DNA of 15,141 nt from Candidatus Woesearchaeota archaeon (GCA_016181345.1 JACOZM010000003.1:1-15141); one strand, 5' to 3'. Numbered from the stretch's first letter, positions 7,345 to 14,331 are shown. Notes: generated by a model not told the origin, from the letters alone. Made by a program: numbers and translations.

Positions 7345-8019
7345 ATGAAAAAAAGAGTAGGCCAAAATCCTAAAAAGAAACCGGGAAAGAACAGAAATGA
7401 GGAAGTAAGAACTTATCCAATGATGGCTAAGAAGCCCCACTATCTCTTTGGAATTGCTATTATTGTTATTATCGCAGTTATGGTAGGATCATTTTTTTTG
7501 ATAAAACTAAGTGTACCAACAGAAGAAAGTATAGCCGCAGAGGATATAAGTTCTAAGGAGAAATTGCCTTTAGAAGAAATTCCTTCCTCTACCACTGATT
7601 TTCCATCTGAAGAAGCCGGAACACTAGATGGATGGGTTAGCCTGAATCCTCAGATAGTAACTGAAGATGTTGTTGTGCTTTTTTCTTCAGGTAAAATTCC
7701 CGGGCTAGCTATCGTTTACTATCCGAAAGAAAAAAGAGTTGTTGCAGGGATGCCCCCATTGATTGCAGAAAATGTAGAATTATTAGATGGAAAAGAACAT
7801 AATATTATCTATACTTTTCAGAAAGATGGCCAGCAGGCATTTATTGTTGATAATACACTATTAGCCATAGGAACTTATCAGCCTTACCAACAAAATGGGA
7901 TAACCGGAATGGCTGTAGGGGTATCGGAGAATATTGTTTCTGAACATCTGAACAATGTTGAGATTAAAAATGTTTTTGATACTATTCATTTTAATACTAT
8001 TCGTTTAAAACGTCAATAA
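7345..8019 (+). CDS. Single-pass membrane-anchored extracytoplasmic protein, 224 aa
   Basis: The first 32 residues are strongly basic and cytoplasmic-looking. One hydrophobic segment follows (about 34-54), then a Ser/Glu/Pro-rich linker (about 57-92), then an extracytoplasmic domain of about 130 residues. The stretch LDGKEHNIIYTF...QAFIVDNTLLAIG (148-177) resembles the strand pair around the ligand edge of LamG/concanavalin-A-like folds, where a GxxHxIxxT element precedes an (V)DGxxx turn. This is a pattern impression only. No catalytic residues are evident. Its last 23 bases overlap the end of the convergent 99-aa gene. A surface-exposed binding or adhesion role is possible but unproven. Confidence 0.85.
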   Translation: MKKRVGQNPKKKPGKNRNEEVRTYPMMAKKPHYLFGIAIIVIIAVMVGSFFLIKLSVPTEESIAAEDISSKEKLPLEEIPSSTTDFPSEEAGTLDGWVSLNPQIVTEDVVVLFSSGKIPGLAIVYYPKEKRVVAGMPPLIAENVELLDGKEHNIIYTFQKDGQQAFIVDNTLLAIGTYQPYQQNGITGMAVGVSENIVSEHLNNVEIKNVFDTIHFNTIRLKRQ

Positions 8020-8296
8020 TATGATGCCCTTCTGCAAAAGGACGCTCTTTAAGAAGATCAACTTTTGCAAAAAGCTGTTTTGCTGAAATACGAAATAATT
8101 TTGCGGTGGATGCCTGATAGTTATCTGGCTGTGTTACAATATCAATCCCTTCCTCGATTGAAGTTCCCCGCCAGCGATAATAATAAACTCCTTCATAGAT
8201 AATAACAGAATCAGCACTTGTTGGTTCTCGTTCAGAATGAGAAAAATCAAAGTGTTGATAAACAAATCCCCCAATATCTCGTATTTCCCTAGCCAT
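7997..8296 (-). CDS. Small hypothetical protein, 99 aa
   Basis: I do not recognise this family. The protein is acidic and soluble, with an aromatic stretch VIIYEGVYYYRWRG (about 31-44), no membrane segment and no cysteines. The C-terminus overlaps the convergent gene at 7345-8019 by 23 bases, tail to tail. An AT-rich TATA-like sequence (about 8311-8322) lies near 20 bases before the ATG, so it may have its own promoter; it also follows the polymerase B small-fragment gene by 91 bases in the same direction. The coding call rests on a plausible amino-acid composition, an ATG start and good packing with its neighbours. Confidence 0.72.
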   Translation of the reverse strand: MAREIRDIGGFVYQHFDFSHSEREPTSADSVIIYEGVYYYRWRGTSIEEGIDIVTQPDNYQASTAKLFRISAKQLFAKVDLLKERPFAEGHHIIDVLNE

Positions 8297-8387
8297 TATC
8301 TCTCTTGATGATTATTAATATTGTTAGTATTATTAGCTTCTGTTAAATTAGATTTTCTCTTAGATTAAGTTCTCTTAGACTGCATTC

Positions 8388-8912
8388 TCATCTAAAAAAA
8401 TCTCCTAAGCCTTTTTGTTTTGTTGAGGAAAAAATATCTTCTTCCGTATAGCCAATGACAGCAAAAATAGGGGAAACTGCAGGAATAATCTGGTTATTAA
8501 GATAATACTCGGCATCATATTCTCCTTCTTTTACGTCTTCAACTATTTTAGCCCGATCACGGACTAAATTGTCTCCTTTAACAATAATATATTCAACGAT
8601 AGTCCCAGGAGAAATAGGGTTGCCTCGCTCAACCATTTCCTGAGCAACTTTAACATGCGGCCCGATAGAAGAATAGCTGCCAAGGTCACGTGTTATTTTT
8701 GTTTTAATGATCAATTTCTTTTTGTCTGTTTTTCCGCTCTTCAAATCAGAGGCGATATTGCGAACATATTTGACTGCTTCTTCATTCTTTTTCTCTAAAA
8801 CAAGCCGTAGAACATTTTCCTGAACTTCTTTAGAGATCTCGCTCCAATTCCGCCTAACCGTTTCAAAACCGGTTATTTTTAACGATCCATCTTCACGCAC
8901 GTAATAAAGCAT
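8388..8912 (-). CDS. polB: DNA polymerase B, C-terminal fragment (thumb domain and PIP box)
   Basis: This supplies the part missing from the preceding polymerase gene: the thumb region beginning REDGSLKITGFETVRRNWSEI (6-26), then IGPHVKVA (83-90), GTIVEYIIVKGD (103-114) and YDAEYYLNNQIIPAV (132-146), all characteristic of archaeal family B polymerases. The final residues QKGLGDFF (166-173) form a canonical PCNA-interacting QxxLxxFF box. The ATG overlaps the end of the large-fragment gene by 20 bases, in the +1 frame relative to it, which would allow translational coupling. Residues MLYYV come from the out-of-frame side of the junction and have no counterpart in intact polymerases. It is either a genuine second subunit or the tail of a frameshifted single gene. 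Confidence 0.9.
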   Translation of the reverse strand: MLYYVREDGSLKITGFETVRRNWSEISKEVQENVLRLVLEKKNEEAVKYVRNIASDLKSGKTDKKKLIIKTKITRDLGSYSSIGPHVKVAQEMVERGNPISPGTIVEYIIVKGDNLVRDRAKIVEDVKEGEYDAEYYLNNQIIPAVSPIFAVIGYTEEDIFSSTKQKGLGDFFR

Positions 8913-10899
8913 ACTTCTTTTTTGCTCCGATCGATTTTTTCTCTCCTTCGCTTTCTCGATCTCCTCCCTTTAAAGCAACGAAAATCCCCCGAGAATAAAA
9001 TCCTTCATAATCTAATTCCATCTGTCCTGGAAGGCTCTTATTGACTGTCTGTAAAAATTCTTGAGCCTCCTGAAGAGTTTTCTCCCCTAATTGAACGAAC
9101 ATACTATCCGTGTCACCGTAGACAACACTAAATCCAGCAAGTTCAGCTTTTTTAATCGTTTCTTGGATATAGTCCCGAGCATACGCTGTTGTTGATCTGG
9201 CACATTCGAAACAATACCATCTCGCTCCAAAATATCCTAAATATCCATAAAAAGAATTGGCTAGAATCTTTAACGCATATGACTTTGCTTCTAAAAAATA
9301 GGTTTCTTGTTTAGCTTTTTTCAGCTCTTTAATCTCTTTTTTTAACCCTGATCGTTTGGTGATAAGCTCTCCCAACAATTGAGGAATAAATTTTCTCTTT
9401 TCGCAAAACCAATATTCCTCTAATCCGGGAACGTGGCTAGACTTTTTCTCTTTACAGCAGGAGCACTGCAAGCTTTCCGGACCGATATTATGGGAAGTTA
9501 TTATCAATGGATACAATGACCGAAAATCAAAAACAACGATATTATCATAGAGCCCAGGACGCGGCTCATAGACAAAGGCTCCTTCATACGATTCATCCAT
9601 CCGCTGATTAATCTGAAAATTACTCGGGCGATTAGGAGAAAGGACGTTAAACTCAATCGCTTTTTTCTGGATATAACTTTCAACAAGCCGGGAAAAAGTC
9701 ATCCGAATAACATCAAAAAGCGGAAGCCCGCAAATTTGTGAAAATTCGATCATCTCAAATAATAGTTTTTGGCAAAGTTTCAAGGTTAAGTCGGCATCGT
9801 GAAAATTGTATTTGCAATACTCTTCCAAGGACGGATCATTATTATCCCATGCCAAATATAATTTAGAAACGTCAACAGGATGTTTGCGATGGCCTAAGAG
9901 TTCATGAGCAACTTCATCCAGCGAAAAAGAATCCGTCTTCAAGTTCTTGCCAAAAATATTCCTGACAAATTTAAATACGTCAAGGTGCAATATCCCATTT
10001 ATTTTACAATCCTTACGCTGGTCTCCTGCTTCTAATTGAGAATAGTCTAAACCAAGGTCTAAAGTGATCTTCCATTGATCAGCTCTTGTCTTCAAATAGG
10101 GAAAATCAAATCCATCCGTAAAATATCCAGTAATAATATCCGGGTGGTAGTCAATAATTATTTCTTTAAACCGCTGCAGTAATTCTTTTTCGTCGCTGAC
10201 AACTTCAACGTACTCCAATTGATGCGGAAATTTTTTCCATGTAATAACTTTCTGCATCGCATTCCCTAGCTCGTCAACTCCCGAAAATGCAATCATCAAA
10301 ATTGGATTCTTTTGAGAATGAATTATTTTTGTTGGGGAATACGTTTCAATATCAATACTTAATATCCTTAATTGCGGCTGTTTCTCGATTGTTAGTGTTG
10401 ATGAAACTGAAGGTAAGGGAATTATTGTTTTAGCTTCAAACAAAGGAACTCGGAGTTCTAAGTTATCCGCGAGAAATTCACCTTCCGCTTCAGCTAGATG
10501 CAATGGTAAAATTCCCGTATCTCTGACAAATCTTTGAACAAAAAAAATATCTTTTTCATAGCACGTTACACCCCAGGATTCAAGCTCTTGGCTGATAGGA
10601 GGAACTGCTTTAGGGATATTTGTATATATCTTTAATAGTTGTTCTGGATGGCCTAAGAGCTCTTTTTCTACTTTCTCCCAACCAGTAATCTTCCCCTCTT
10701 GAGATCCAACTTGAATTCTTATTCCGTTCAACCTCTCATCTACATTAGGAATTTTCTGGATCTTAGCATAAAAATATGGACGACATTTTATTCTGATACA
10801 AGATTTCTGTCCATCGTCTAGCTTGGAATAAAGATAAACATAAACTTTATCTTCTTTCACTTTGTACTGGTAGTCGTAAGGATAAAATTGCAGTTTCAT
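8893..10899 (-). CDS. polB: DNA polymerase B, large fragment (N-terminal, exonuclease, palm and fingers domains)
   Basis: This is an archaeal replicative family B DNA polymerase, truncated before the thumb. Exo I is SIDIET (Asp183, Glu185), Exo II is in GYFTDGFDFPYL (258-269, Asp265), and Exo III is YNFHD (364-368), so proofreading residues are intact. Polymerase motif A is DFRSLYP (458-464), followed by a Cys-rich CSCC...C insertion (479-499, probably zinc-binding). Motif B is KILANSFYGY (544-553) and motif C is YGDTDS (594-599). It ends right after the KKKY motif (660-663), as KKKYALLRA-stop. An intact homologue continues into the thumb, which here lies in the overlapping downstream frame. 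Removing one copy of a CGTG tandem repeat (8894-8901) restores a gapless KKKYALLREDGS. No intein sequence is present at the break. Confidence 0.95.
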   Translation of the reverse strand: MKLQFYPYDYQYKVKEDKVYVYLYSKLDDGQKSCIRIKCRPYFYAKIQKIPNVDERLNGIRIQVGSQEGKITGWEKVEKELLGHPEQLLKIYTNIPKAVPPISQELESWGVTCYEKDIFFVQRFVRDTGILPLHLAEAEGEFLADNLELRVPLFEAKTIIPLPSVSSTLTIEKQPQLRILSIDIETYSPTKIIHSQKNPILMIAFSGVDELGNAMQKVITWKKFPHQLEYVEVVSDEKELLQRFKEIIIDYHPDIITGYFTDGFDFPYLKTRADQWKITLDLGLDYSQLEAGDQRKDCKINGILHLDVFKFVRNIFGKNLKTDSFSLDEVAHELLGHRKHPVDVSKLYLAWDNNDPSLEEYCKYNFHDADLTLKLCQKLLFEMIEFSQICGLPLFDVIRMTFSRLVESYIQKKAIEFNVLSPNRPSNFQINQRMDESYEGAFVYEPRPGLYDNIVVFDFRSLYPLIITSHNIGPESLQCSCCKEKKSSHVPGLEEYWFCEKRKFIPQLLGELITKRSGLKKEIKELKKAKQETYFLEAKSYALKILANSFYGYLGYFGARWYCFECARSTTAYARDYIQETIKKAELAGFSVVYGDTDSMFVQLGEKTLQEAQEFLQTVNKSLPGQMELDYEGFYSRGIFVALKGGDRESEGEKKSIGAKKKYALLRA
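8894..8901 (-). repeat. 4-bp tandem duplication at the polymerase B frame break
   Basis: On the coding strand the bases read CGTGCGTG, two adjacent copies of CGTG. The large-fragment stop codon (8893-8895) overlaps the second copy. Deleting four bases fuses the two frames with no extra or missing residue relative to intact archaeal PolB. Confidence 0.7.
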
Positions 10900-11025
10900 A
10901 GTGGTCTGAGATGTCCTAGATATGAGTATTTGACCAGAGTTAATAGTTCTAAGTGGTTTAATGTTCTAAGACAGATATCGCTCATTATTTTAGGAAGAAT
11001 CCGTTTTTATAAAACTTATTGAAGT

Positions 11026-11113
11026 TATATACTAAAATTGGTAAATAATCGAACATAAATACCAATTTTATATATACAACAGTGCAAATAAATGTTCGAA
11101 TATTTTGCACTTT
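11026..11113 (+). other. Two hairpins with complementary loops (possible kissing-loop RNA or operator pair)
   Basis: Hairpin 1 pairs TAAAATTGGTA (11033-11043) with TACCAATTTTA (11060-11070) perfectly and continues another 6 bp past a bulged C (11026-11031 with 11071-11076). Hairpin 2 pairs AGTGCAAA (11081-11088) with TTTGCACT (11104-11111), with two further pairs past another bulged C. The loop of hairpin 1 contains TCGAACAT (11049-11056) and that of hairpin 2 contains ATGTTCGA (11092-11099), which are exact reverse complements. A TATA-like box lies about 15-20 bases upstream. It could be a small RNA with a loop-loop contact, or two inverted protein-binding sites sharing TCGAACAT. The pairing is seen directly; expression is not known. 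Confidence 0.55.
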
Positions 11114-11154
11114 TGGGATATTCAAATTTACTCTTAAGATCAAACTCGGAAATG

Positions 11155-11162
11155 CTTATAAA
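11155..11162 (+). promoter_or_regulatory. TATA box of the secreted-protein gene
   Basis: CTTATAAA is preceded by CGGAAATG (BRE-like) and centred 26 bases before the ATG at 11185. It lies downstream of the hairpin pair, so the gene can be transcribed without including the hairpins. Confidence 0.6.
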
Positions 11163-11184
11163 CAAATGCCTTCAGGATTAAGAA

Positions 11185-11706
11185 ATGTCTTTTATAAAAA
11201 GATCAATCCAAGCAGCAACCTTAGTGGCATTACTTTCAGTTCCTTCACCTAAAGTATCGGCAGCTCCTCTAGATGAAGTAAATAAAATAGTGGAAATACT
11301 TAAGGCTAAAGGAGAACGAGGATCAATCGAGGTTAATGGGATTGAAACAACAAAATATGAACTTGTCTTGGATGGAACAACAGTCGAAGGAGTGTCTTAT
11401 GACTACGTTCGATTAAGTTATGTTCCTGCCAAAAAACAGGGCGAAGATTATACTTCTTTATCATTAGCATTATTTCGAAATGTAAGTCCCGGAAAGTATG
11501 AAGGGCTGATCATTTACGATGGAAGCAGGTTTGGGAAAATGGATGGGGCTCCAGATAAAATCTTACGCAGGAAATTTTCTTGGACAGAACTAGCAGAAAT
11601 GTGGTGGACAGAAGGCAAGTCCTTAGAGCGATATGCACATTCTGATCCTGATCAAGAGAGTAAAAAGATTTATGATTATTTTTTGCATCAACAGGCGAGT
11701 AAGTAG
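11185..11706 (+). CDS. Putative secreted protein, 173 aa
   Basis: I do not recognise the family. The N-terminus looks like a Sec signal peptide: basic KR at 5-6, a hydrophobic core AATLVALLSV (10-19), and an A-x-A-like cleavage site VSA-AP after about residue 27. The mature part (about 145 residues) appears to be mixed alpha/beta, with several aromatic residues and WTELAEMWWTEG (131-142) near the C-terminus. There are no cysteines and no obvious catalytic motif. The start is supported by the TATA box 26 bases upstream. It is divergent from polymerase B and convergent with the HIT gene at 11774. An extracytoplasmic location is likely; the function is unknown. Confidence 0.8.
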   Translation: MSFIKRSIQAATLVALLSVPSPKVSAAPLDEVNKIVEILKAKGERGSIEVNGIETTKYELVLDGTTVEGVSYDYVRLSYVPAKKQGEDYTSLSLALFRNVSPGKYEGLIIYDGSRFGKMDGAPDKILRRKFSWTELAEMWWTEGKSLERYAHSDPDQESKKIYDYFLHQQASK

Positions 11707-11773
11707 TAAAGAAGTAAAAGAGAATAACTATTGTAAGAACGATTATAATTGTTATAATTACGATAAGAAGAAA

Positions 11774-12352
11774 CTAAGGGATCCTACGAAGAGACTTAAT
11801 CATATAATTACTTTTTCCATTATCTTTTGAATCAACGTTATCTTTTGAATCAAGATCTTCTTTTCCTTCTGTATGCTGTTTAGCTTTTGATTCAGCAGTT
11901 GTTAAAGACTTTTCTTCATCCTTATTTTTTTCCTGGAGATGCTGTAAGGAGACTAACTCTTCCCGAAGCAAAGAAAATGTTGTACCTATTTCTTCGTCGT
12001 TAGACGTTTGAGGCTGCCAAAAAAGAGGAAGATTATCATCGCGCTGTCGGGGAATGAGGTCTAGTGAAAAATGAGGAATTTTTTGTCCTGCCCCTAGCCC
12101 GTTGTTGATGATGAGGTTTGTTCCCTGAACTCCCAAAGAATCAAATACTGCTATTCCCACCTTATTAGCTATTACCGAGCATTTTTCTAAAATAGCATCA
12201 TTGGCCATTTCTAGAATAGTCAAATGCTTCCTGGGAAAGATTGTTGCCTGTCCTTCAACCAGGCCATATTCTTTTATAGCTACAACTACATCGTTGTCCT
12301 GATAAATAATATTCTCATTCCGTTCCAGCACGTCGCAATATTCGCATTTCAT
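11774..12352 (-). CDS. Degenerate HIT-domain protein with CxxC knuckle
   Basis: The HIT fold (histidine-triad nucleotide hydrolase/transferase superfamily) is recognisable from CEYC at 3-6, IYQDNDVVVAI (16-26), PRKHLTILEM (40-49), NLIINNGLGAGQKIPHFSLDLIPR (79-102). The histidine triad HxHxH is reduced to HFSLD (94-98): only the first His remains, and the catalytic middle His is Ser96. Classic nucleotide-phosphate hydrolysis is therefore unlikely. After about residue 140 comes a low-complexity charged tail with a DSKDN repeat (168-177). It starts 36 bases after the stop of the upstream HIT gene, so the pair is probably one transcription unit and a tandem duplication that has diverged. A nucleotide-binding or regulatory role is possible (inference). 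Confidence 0.86.
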   Translation of the reverse strand: MKCEYCDVLERNENIIYQDNDVVVAIKEYGLVEGQATIFPRKHLTILEMANDAILEKCSVIANKVGIAVFDSLGVQGTNLIINNGLGAGQKIPHFSLDLIPRQRDDNLPLFWQPQTSNDEEIGTTFSLLREELVSLQHLQEKNKDEEKSLTTAESKAKQHTEGKEDLDSKDNVDSKDNGKSNYMIKSLRRIP

Positions 12353-12388
12353 ATTTTTGATATATTCATTAAATATTAGGCATATTAT

Positions 12389-13306
12389 TCATTTAAACAG
12401 ATTAGCAATATCGTCTAAGCTAACCTCGTCCTTATCATCAGAAGAATCTTTTTTATCTGCAGGGTCTTTATCAGCAGTATCTTTATCATCTGTATGGTCT
12501 TTATCATCAGCAGGATCCTCTGAATCATTCATTGAATCCTTATTTTTTTTGCTACTCTTTGTTTTACTCTCTTTTTTTTCTTTGTTCTCCTTTTTTTCTT
12601 TGCTTTCCTTGTTCACTGTTTTTTCTTGGCTCTCTTTACTTTCCTGATCCTCTTTTTTCTCTTTATTTTTAGATCTTGATTGAGCTGCTGGAGAATCCTT
12701 GATAGGTTTTTTACTCTCTTCTTTTTTACTCTCGGTATCAACATTGCTACTATCAACATTGCTTCCAGTATCAATAACTTCTTTCTTAACCCCTAACGAT
12801 TCATTTAATCTGTTTTCAATGGCGATTTTTGCTTTAATACGCTTAGCTTCATCTAAAGAATGCTCGTTAATAGTCATCACTCCGTCCCCTTCTTTTCTAG
12901 GGATAAGATGGACAATAAAATGCTGGGCTTTTTGTCCGGCAACTAATCCATTAGCGATAAATACTGTCGTTCCGTCAGCCCTTAGTGCTTTCAAAAGGAG
13001 TTTAGATAATGTTTTGGCTACGTTCATCAATCGCCCCATTAGTTTGTCAGGAATTTGTGGCATGATAGCATAATGCTCTTTCGGCAGGATGAGTAAATGT
13101 CCCCTTGTAGCGGGATTAATATCAAGAATAGCCAAGCAGGAGTCATCTTCATAAAGTTTCTTAGAAGGAATCTTCCCGGAAATGATCTGGCAGAAAATAC
13201 ATTGCTTTTTCTGAAATTCTAAAAGTTCTTCCGGCGACATTTTTTTCAGCTTTTCCTCTAACTCTTTCTGCTGTTCTTGGGTTAGCTGAGATAAAGGCTG
13301 GGCCAT
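12389..13306 (-). CDS. HIT-family protein with long charged C-terminal tail
   Basis: A helical N-terminal segment (1-34) precedes a zinc-knuckle CIFC (36-39) and a full HIT core: IPSKKLYEDDSCLAILDINPATRGHLL in register 46-72, PKEHYAIM (75-82), and GQKAQHFIVHLIPRKEGDG (124-142). The triad reads H129-x-I131-x-H133, so the catalytic middle His is Ile; the HF-x-x-H-x-IPRKEGDG form is, to my recollection, a recurring archaeal subfamily. From about 181 to 296 the protein is an extremely biased Lys/Glu/Ser then Asp/Lys-rich, probably disordered tail with imperfect DDKD/ADKD repeats. It closes in a short hydrophobic SLDDIANLFK that may be a docking peptide. A TATA box lies 27 bases before the ATG and a palindrome sits further upstream. 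Confidence 0.9.
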   Translation of the reverse strand: MAQPLSQLTQEQQKELEEKLKKMSPEELLEFQKKQCIFCQIISGKIPSKKLYEDDSCLAILDINPATRGHLLILPKEHYAIMPQIPDKLMGRLMNVAKTLSKLLLKALRADGTTVFIANGLVAGQKAQHFIVHLIPRKEGDGVMTINEHSLDEAKRIKAKIAIENRLNESLGVKKEVIDTGSNVDSSNVDTESKKEESKKPIKDSPAAQSRSKNKEKKEDQESKESQEKTVNKESKEKKENKEKKESKTKSSKKNKDSMNDSEDPADDKDHTDDKDTADKDPADKKDSSDDKDEVSLDDIANLFK

Positions 13307-13328
13307 ATAGATTTAGATAGATAAGATG

Positions 13329-13337
13329 TTTATAAAA
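13329..13337 (-). promoter_or_regulatory. TATA box of the HIT gene pair
   Basis: TTTATAAAC/TTTTATAAA on the minus strand is centred about 27 bases before the ATG at 13306. It probably drives both HIT genes as one leaderless transcript. Confidence 0.6.
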
Positions 13338-13353
13338 TTATCTGGGCTTTAAA

Positions 13354-13370
13354 ATGATTCGGCGGATCAT
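13354..13370. promoter_or_regulatory. Palindrome upstream of the HIT promoter (possible operator)
   Basis: ATGATTCGGCGGATCAT is a 17-base near-palindrome, with seven matched pairs, one T/G mismatch and a central base. It is GC-rich at its centre within AT-rich surroundings and lies about 16 bases upstream of the TATA box, where an archaeal regulator could bind. The binding protein is unknown. Confidence 0.35.
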
Positions 13371-13422
13371 CAGGCATTAACAACGAAATTGATATCTATC
13401 CTGCAGCTTATTTTTTCCGTTT

Positions 13423-13482
13423 AAAAAATCCTAGACGTTCTAAAAAGCAACTACTGTTTAGGATGTTCAGAGTTTCTAGGAT
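13423..13482 (-). terminator. Probable terminator of the RNase HIII gene
   Basis: On the minus strand ATCCTAGA (13482-13475), which includes the TAG stop codon, is repeated inverted as TCTAGGAT (13435-13428), followed at once by a run of six T residues. The loop is long (39 bases), so the T tract may matter more than the stem. Confidence 0.4.
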
Positions 13483-14282
13483 AGAAATTCTTGCACATTC
13501 CTAAAATCTATTTTAACAAATTTCTTAAAATTTAATCCTCGTTCTTTCAGCTCCTGTAAAGCCAATAGTACATGTGTACTCCCTTTCGGCAAAGGGAAGC
13601 CAGCTTCAACACTTAGAAAGTCTAACTGCTGTAATGCCGTTGCTCGAGCCAAAATAGAGGCTGCGGCTACTTCAACATATTTAGATTCAGCTTTTTCCTC
13701 CTGAACATCGCCGACCGTGCAACCAGGATATTTGTCAACGATATGCCGGCCAGGAGATAAATAACTGGCTGTGCGAAAATGTAAGCGATTCAGCAGATCA
13801 GTAACGCTACCAGCAAGCTGATTATATTCTTCAGGAAGAATGCTCTTGATTTCGCATTCTGCTGCTTTTTTTATCTTTTCAGCTAATGGCAAGATCTCTT
13901 TATCACTAAGAGTTTTACTATCAGCAACACCTAACTCAATCAGTTTTTTTCTTATCTTTTCATCGGCTTTCACTGCAGCTACGACAATCCCGCCAAAAGT
14001 ATCCCCTTTCAAAGATTCATCACTTCCAATGCAGAATCCTTTTTCTTGGCGGAAATGCTCTTCTTTAGCGATTTTTCCGGCACCTTTATGCTCTAAGAAT
14101 TCGGCCATCTTTTTAACCGCAGAAGAATTTCGTTGAAGCAATAATTTTCCAGAGGTGTAGAGAATAAGAGTTACTCCATTTTTACTTAGCCGCAATTCTT
14201 CATAAATCGTTTTCGGCTCTTCTTTAATAAAGCCAGGCAAATCTTCCAGCACTCTCTTTTTTATTTTAGTAAGGACAACCAT
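13476..14282 (-). CDS. rnhC: Ribonuclease HIII
   Basis: This enzyme cleaves the RNA strand of RNA-DNA hybrids. An N-terminal TBP-like substrate-binding region (about 25-75, including GVTLILYTSGKLLLQ) precedes the RNase H catalytic domain, the arrangement that separates HIII from HII. Motifs are GSDESLKGDTFGG (86-98, active-site Asp88 and Glu89), GVADSKTLSD (118-127), HIVDKYP (180-186, Asp183), KYVEVAAASILARA (201-214), a likely fourth acid at Asp221, and PKGSTH (232-237). RNase HIII is common in some bacteria and sporadic in archaea. A TATA box at about 14301-14312 is centred 25 bases before the ATG, so it has its own promoter despite only 49 bases separating it from the upstream gene. An RNase HII gene lies two genes upstream. 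Confidence 0.91.
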   Translation of the reverse strand: MVVLTKIKKRVLEDLPGFIKEEPKTIYEELRLSKNGVTLILYTSGKLLLQRNSSAVKKMAEFLEHKGAGKIAKEEHFRQEKGFCIGSDESLKGDTFGGIVVAAVKADEKIRKKLIELGVADSKTLSDKEILPLAEKIKKAAECEIKSILPEEYNQLAGSVTDLLNRLHFRTASYLSPGRHIVDKYPGCTVGDVQEEKAESKYVEVAAASILARATALQQLDFLSVEAGFPLPKGSTHVLLALQELKERGLNFKKFVKIDFRNVQEFLS

Positions 14283-14300
14283 ATTATCACATCTTTGCTT

Positions 14301-14312
14301 AATTTTTATATC
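14301..14312 (-). promoter_or_regulatory. TATA box of the RNase HIII gene
   Basis: GATATAAAAATT on the minus strand is centred about 25 bases before the ATG at 14282, in the short gap after the nucleotidyltransferase gene. Confidence 0.55.
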
Positions 14313-14331
14313 TCAACTTGATTATTAACAT

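Larger units (their letters stand above)
10900..11184. promoter_or_regulatory. Divergent intergenic region between polB and the secreted-protein gene
   Basis: This 285-bp gap holds a direct repeat GTTCTAAG (10946-10953 and 10963-10970), a strong TATA-like TTTTTATAAAAC (about 11004-11015), a pair of hairpins (11026-11113) and the TATA box of the gene at 11185. Only a weak AT-rich sequence sits at the leaderless distance from the polB ATG. No ORF of note is present. Confidence 0.5.

Noticed and set aside
8880..8925. Split intein at the polymerase B junction, as in Nanoarchaeum.
   Set aside because: The two frames simply overlap by 20 bases, and no intein splice residues or extra sequence are present.
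11740..11766. Short AT palindrome (TAATTGTTATAATTA) between the secreted-protein gene and the HIT gene, considered as a terminator.
   Set aside because: A five-base AT-only stem in AT-rich DNA is not distinguishable from chance.
12357..12647. Plus-strand serine/leucine-rich ORF opposite the HIT tail.
   Set aside because: It is the antisense shadow of the Lys/Glu/Asp-rich tail; its composition is an artefact of that repeat.
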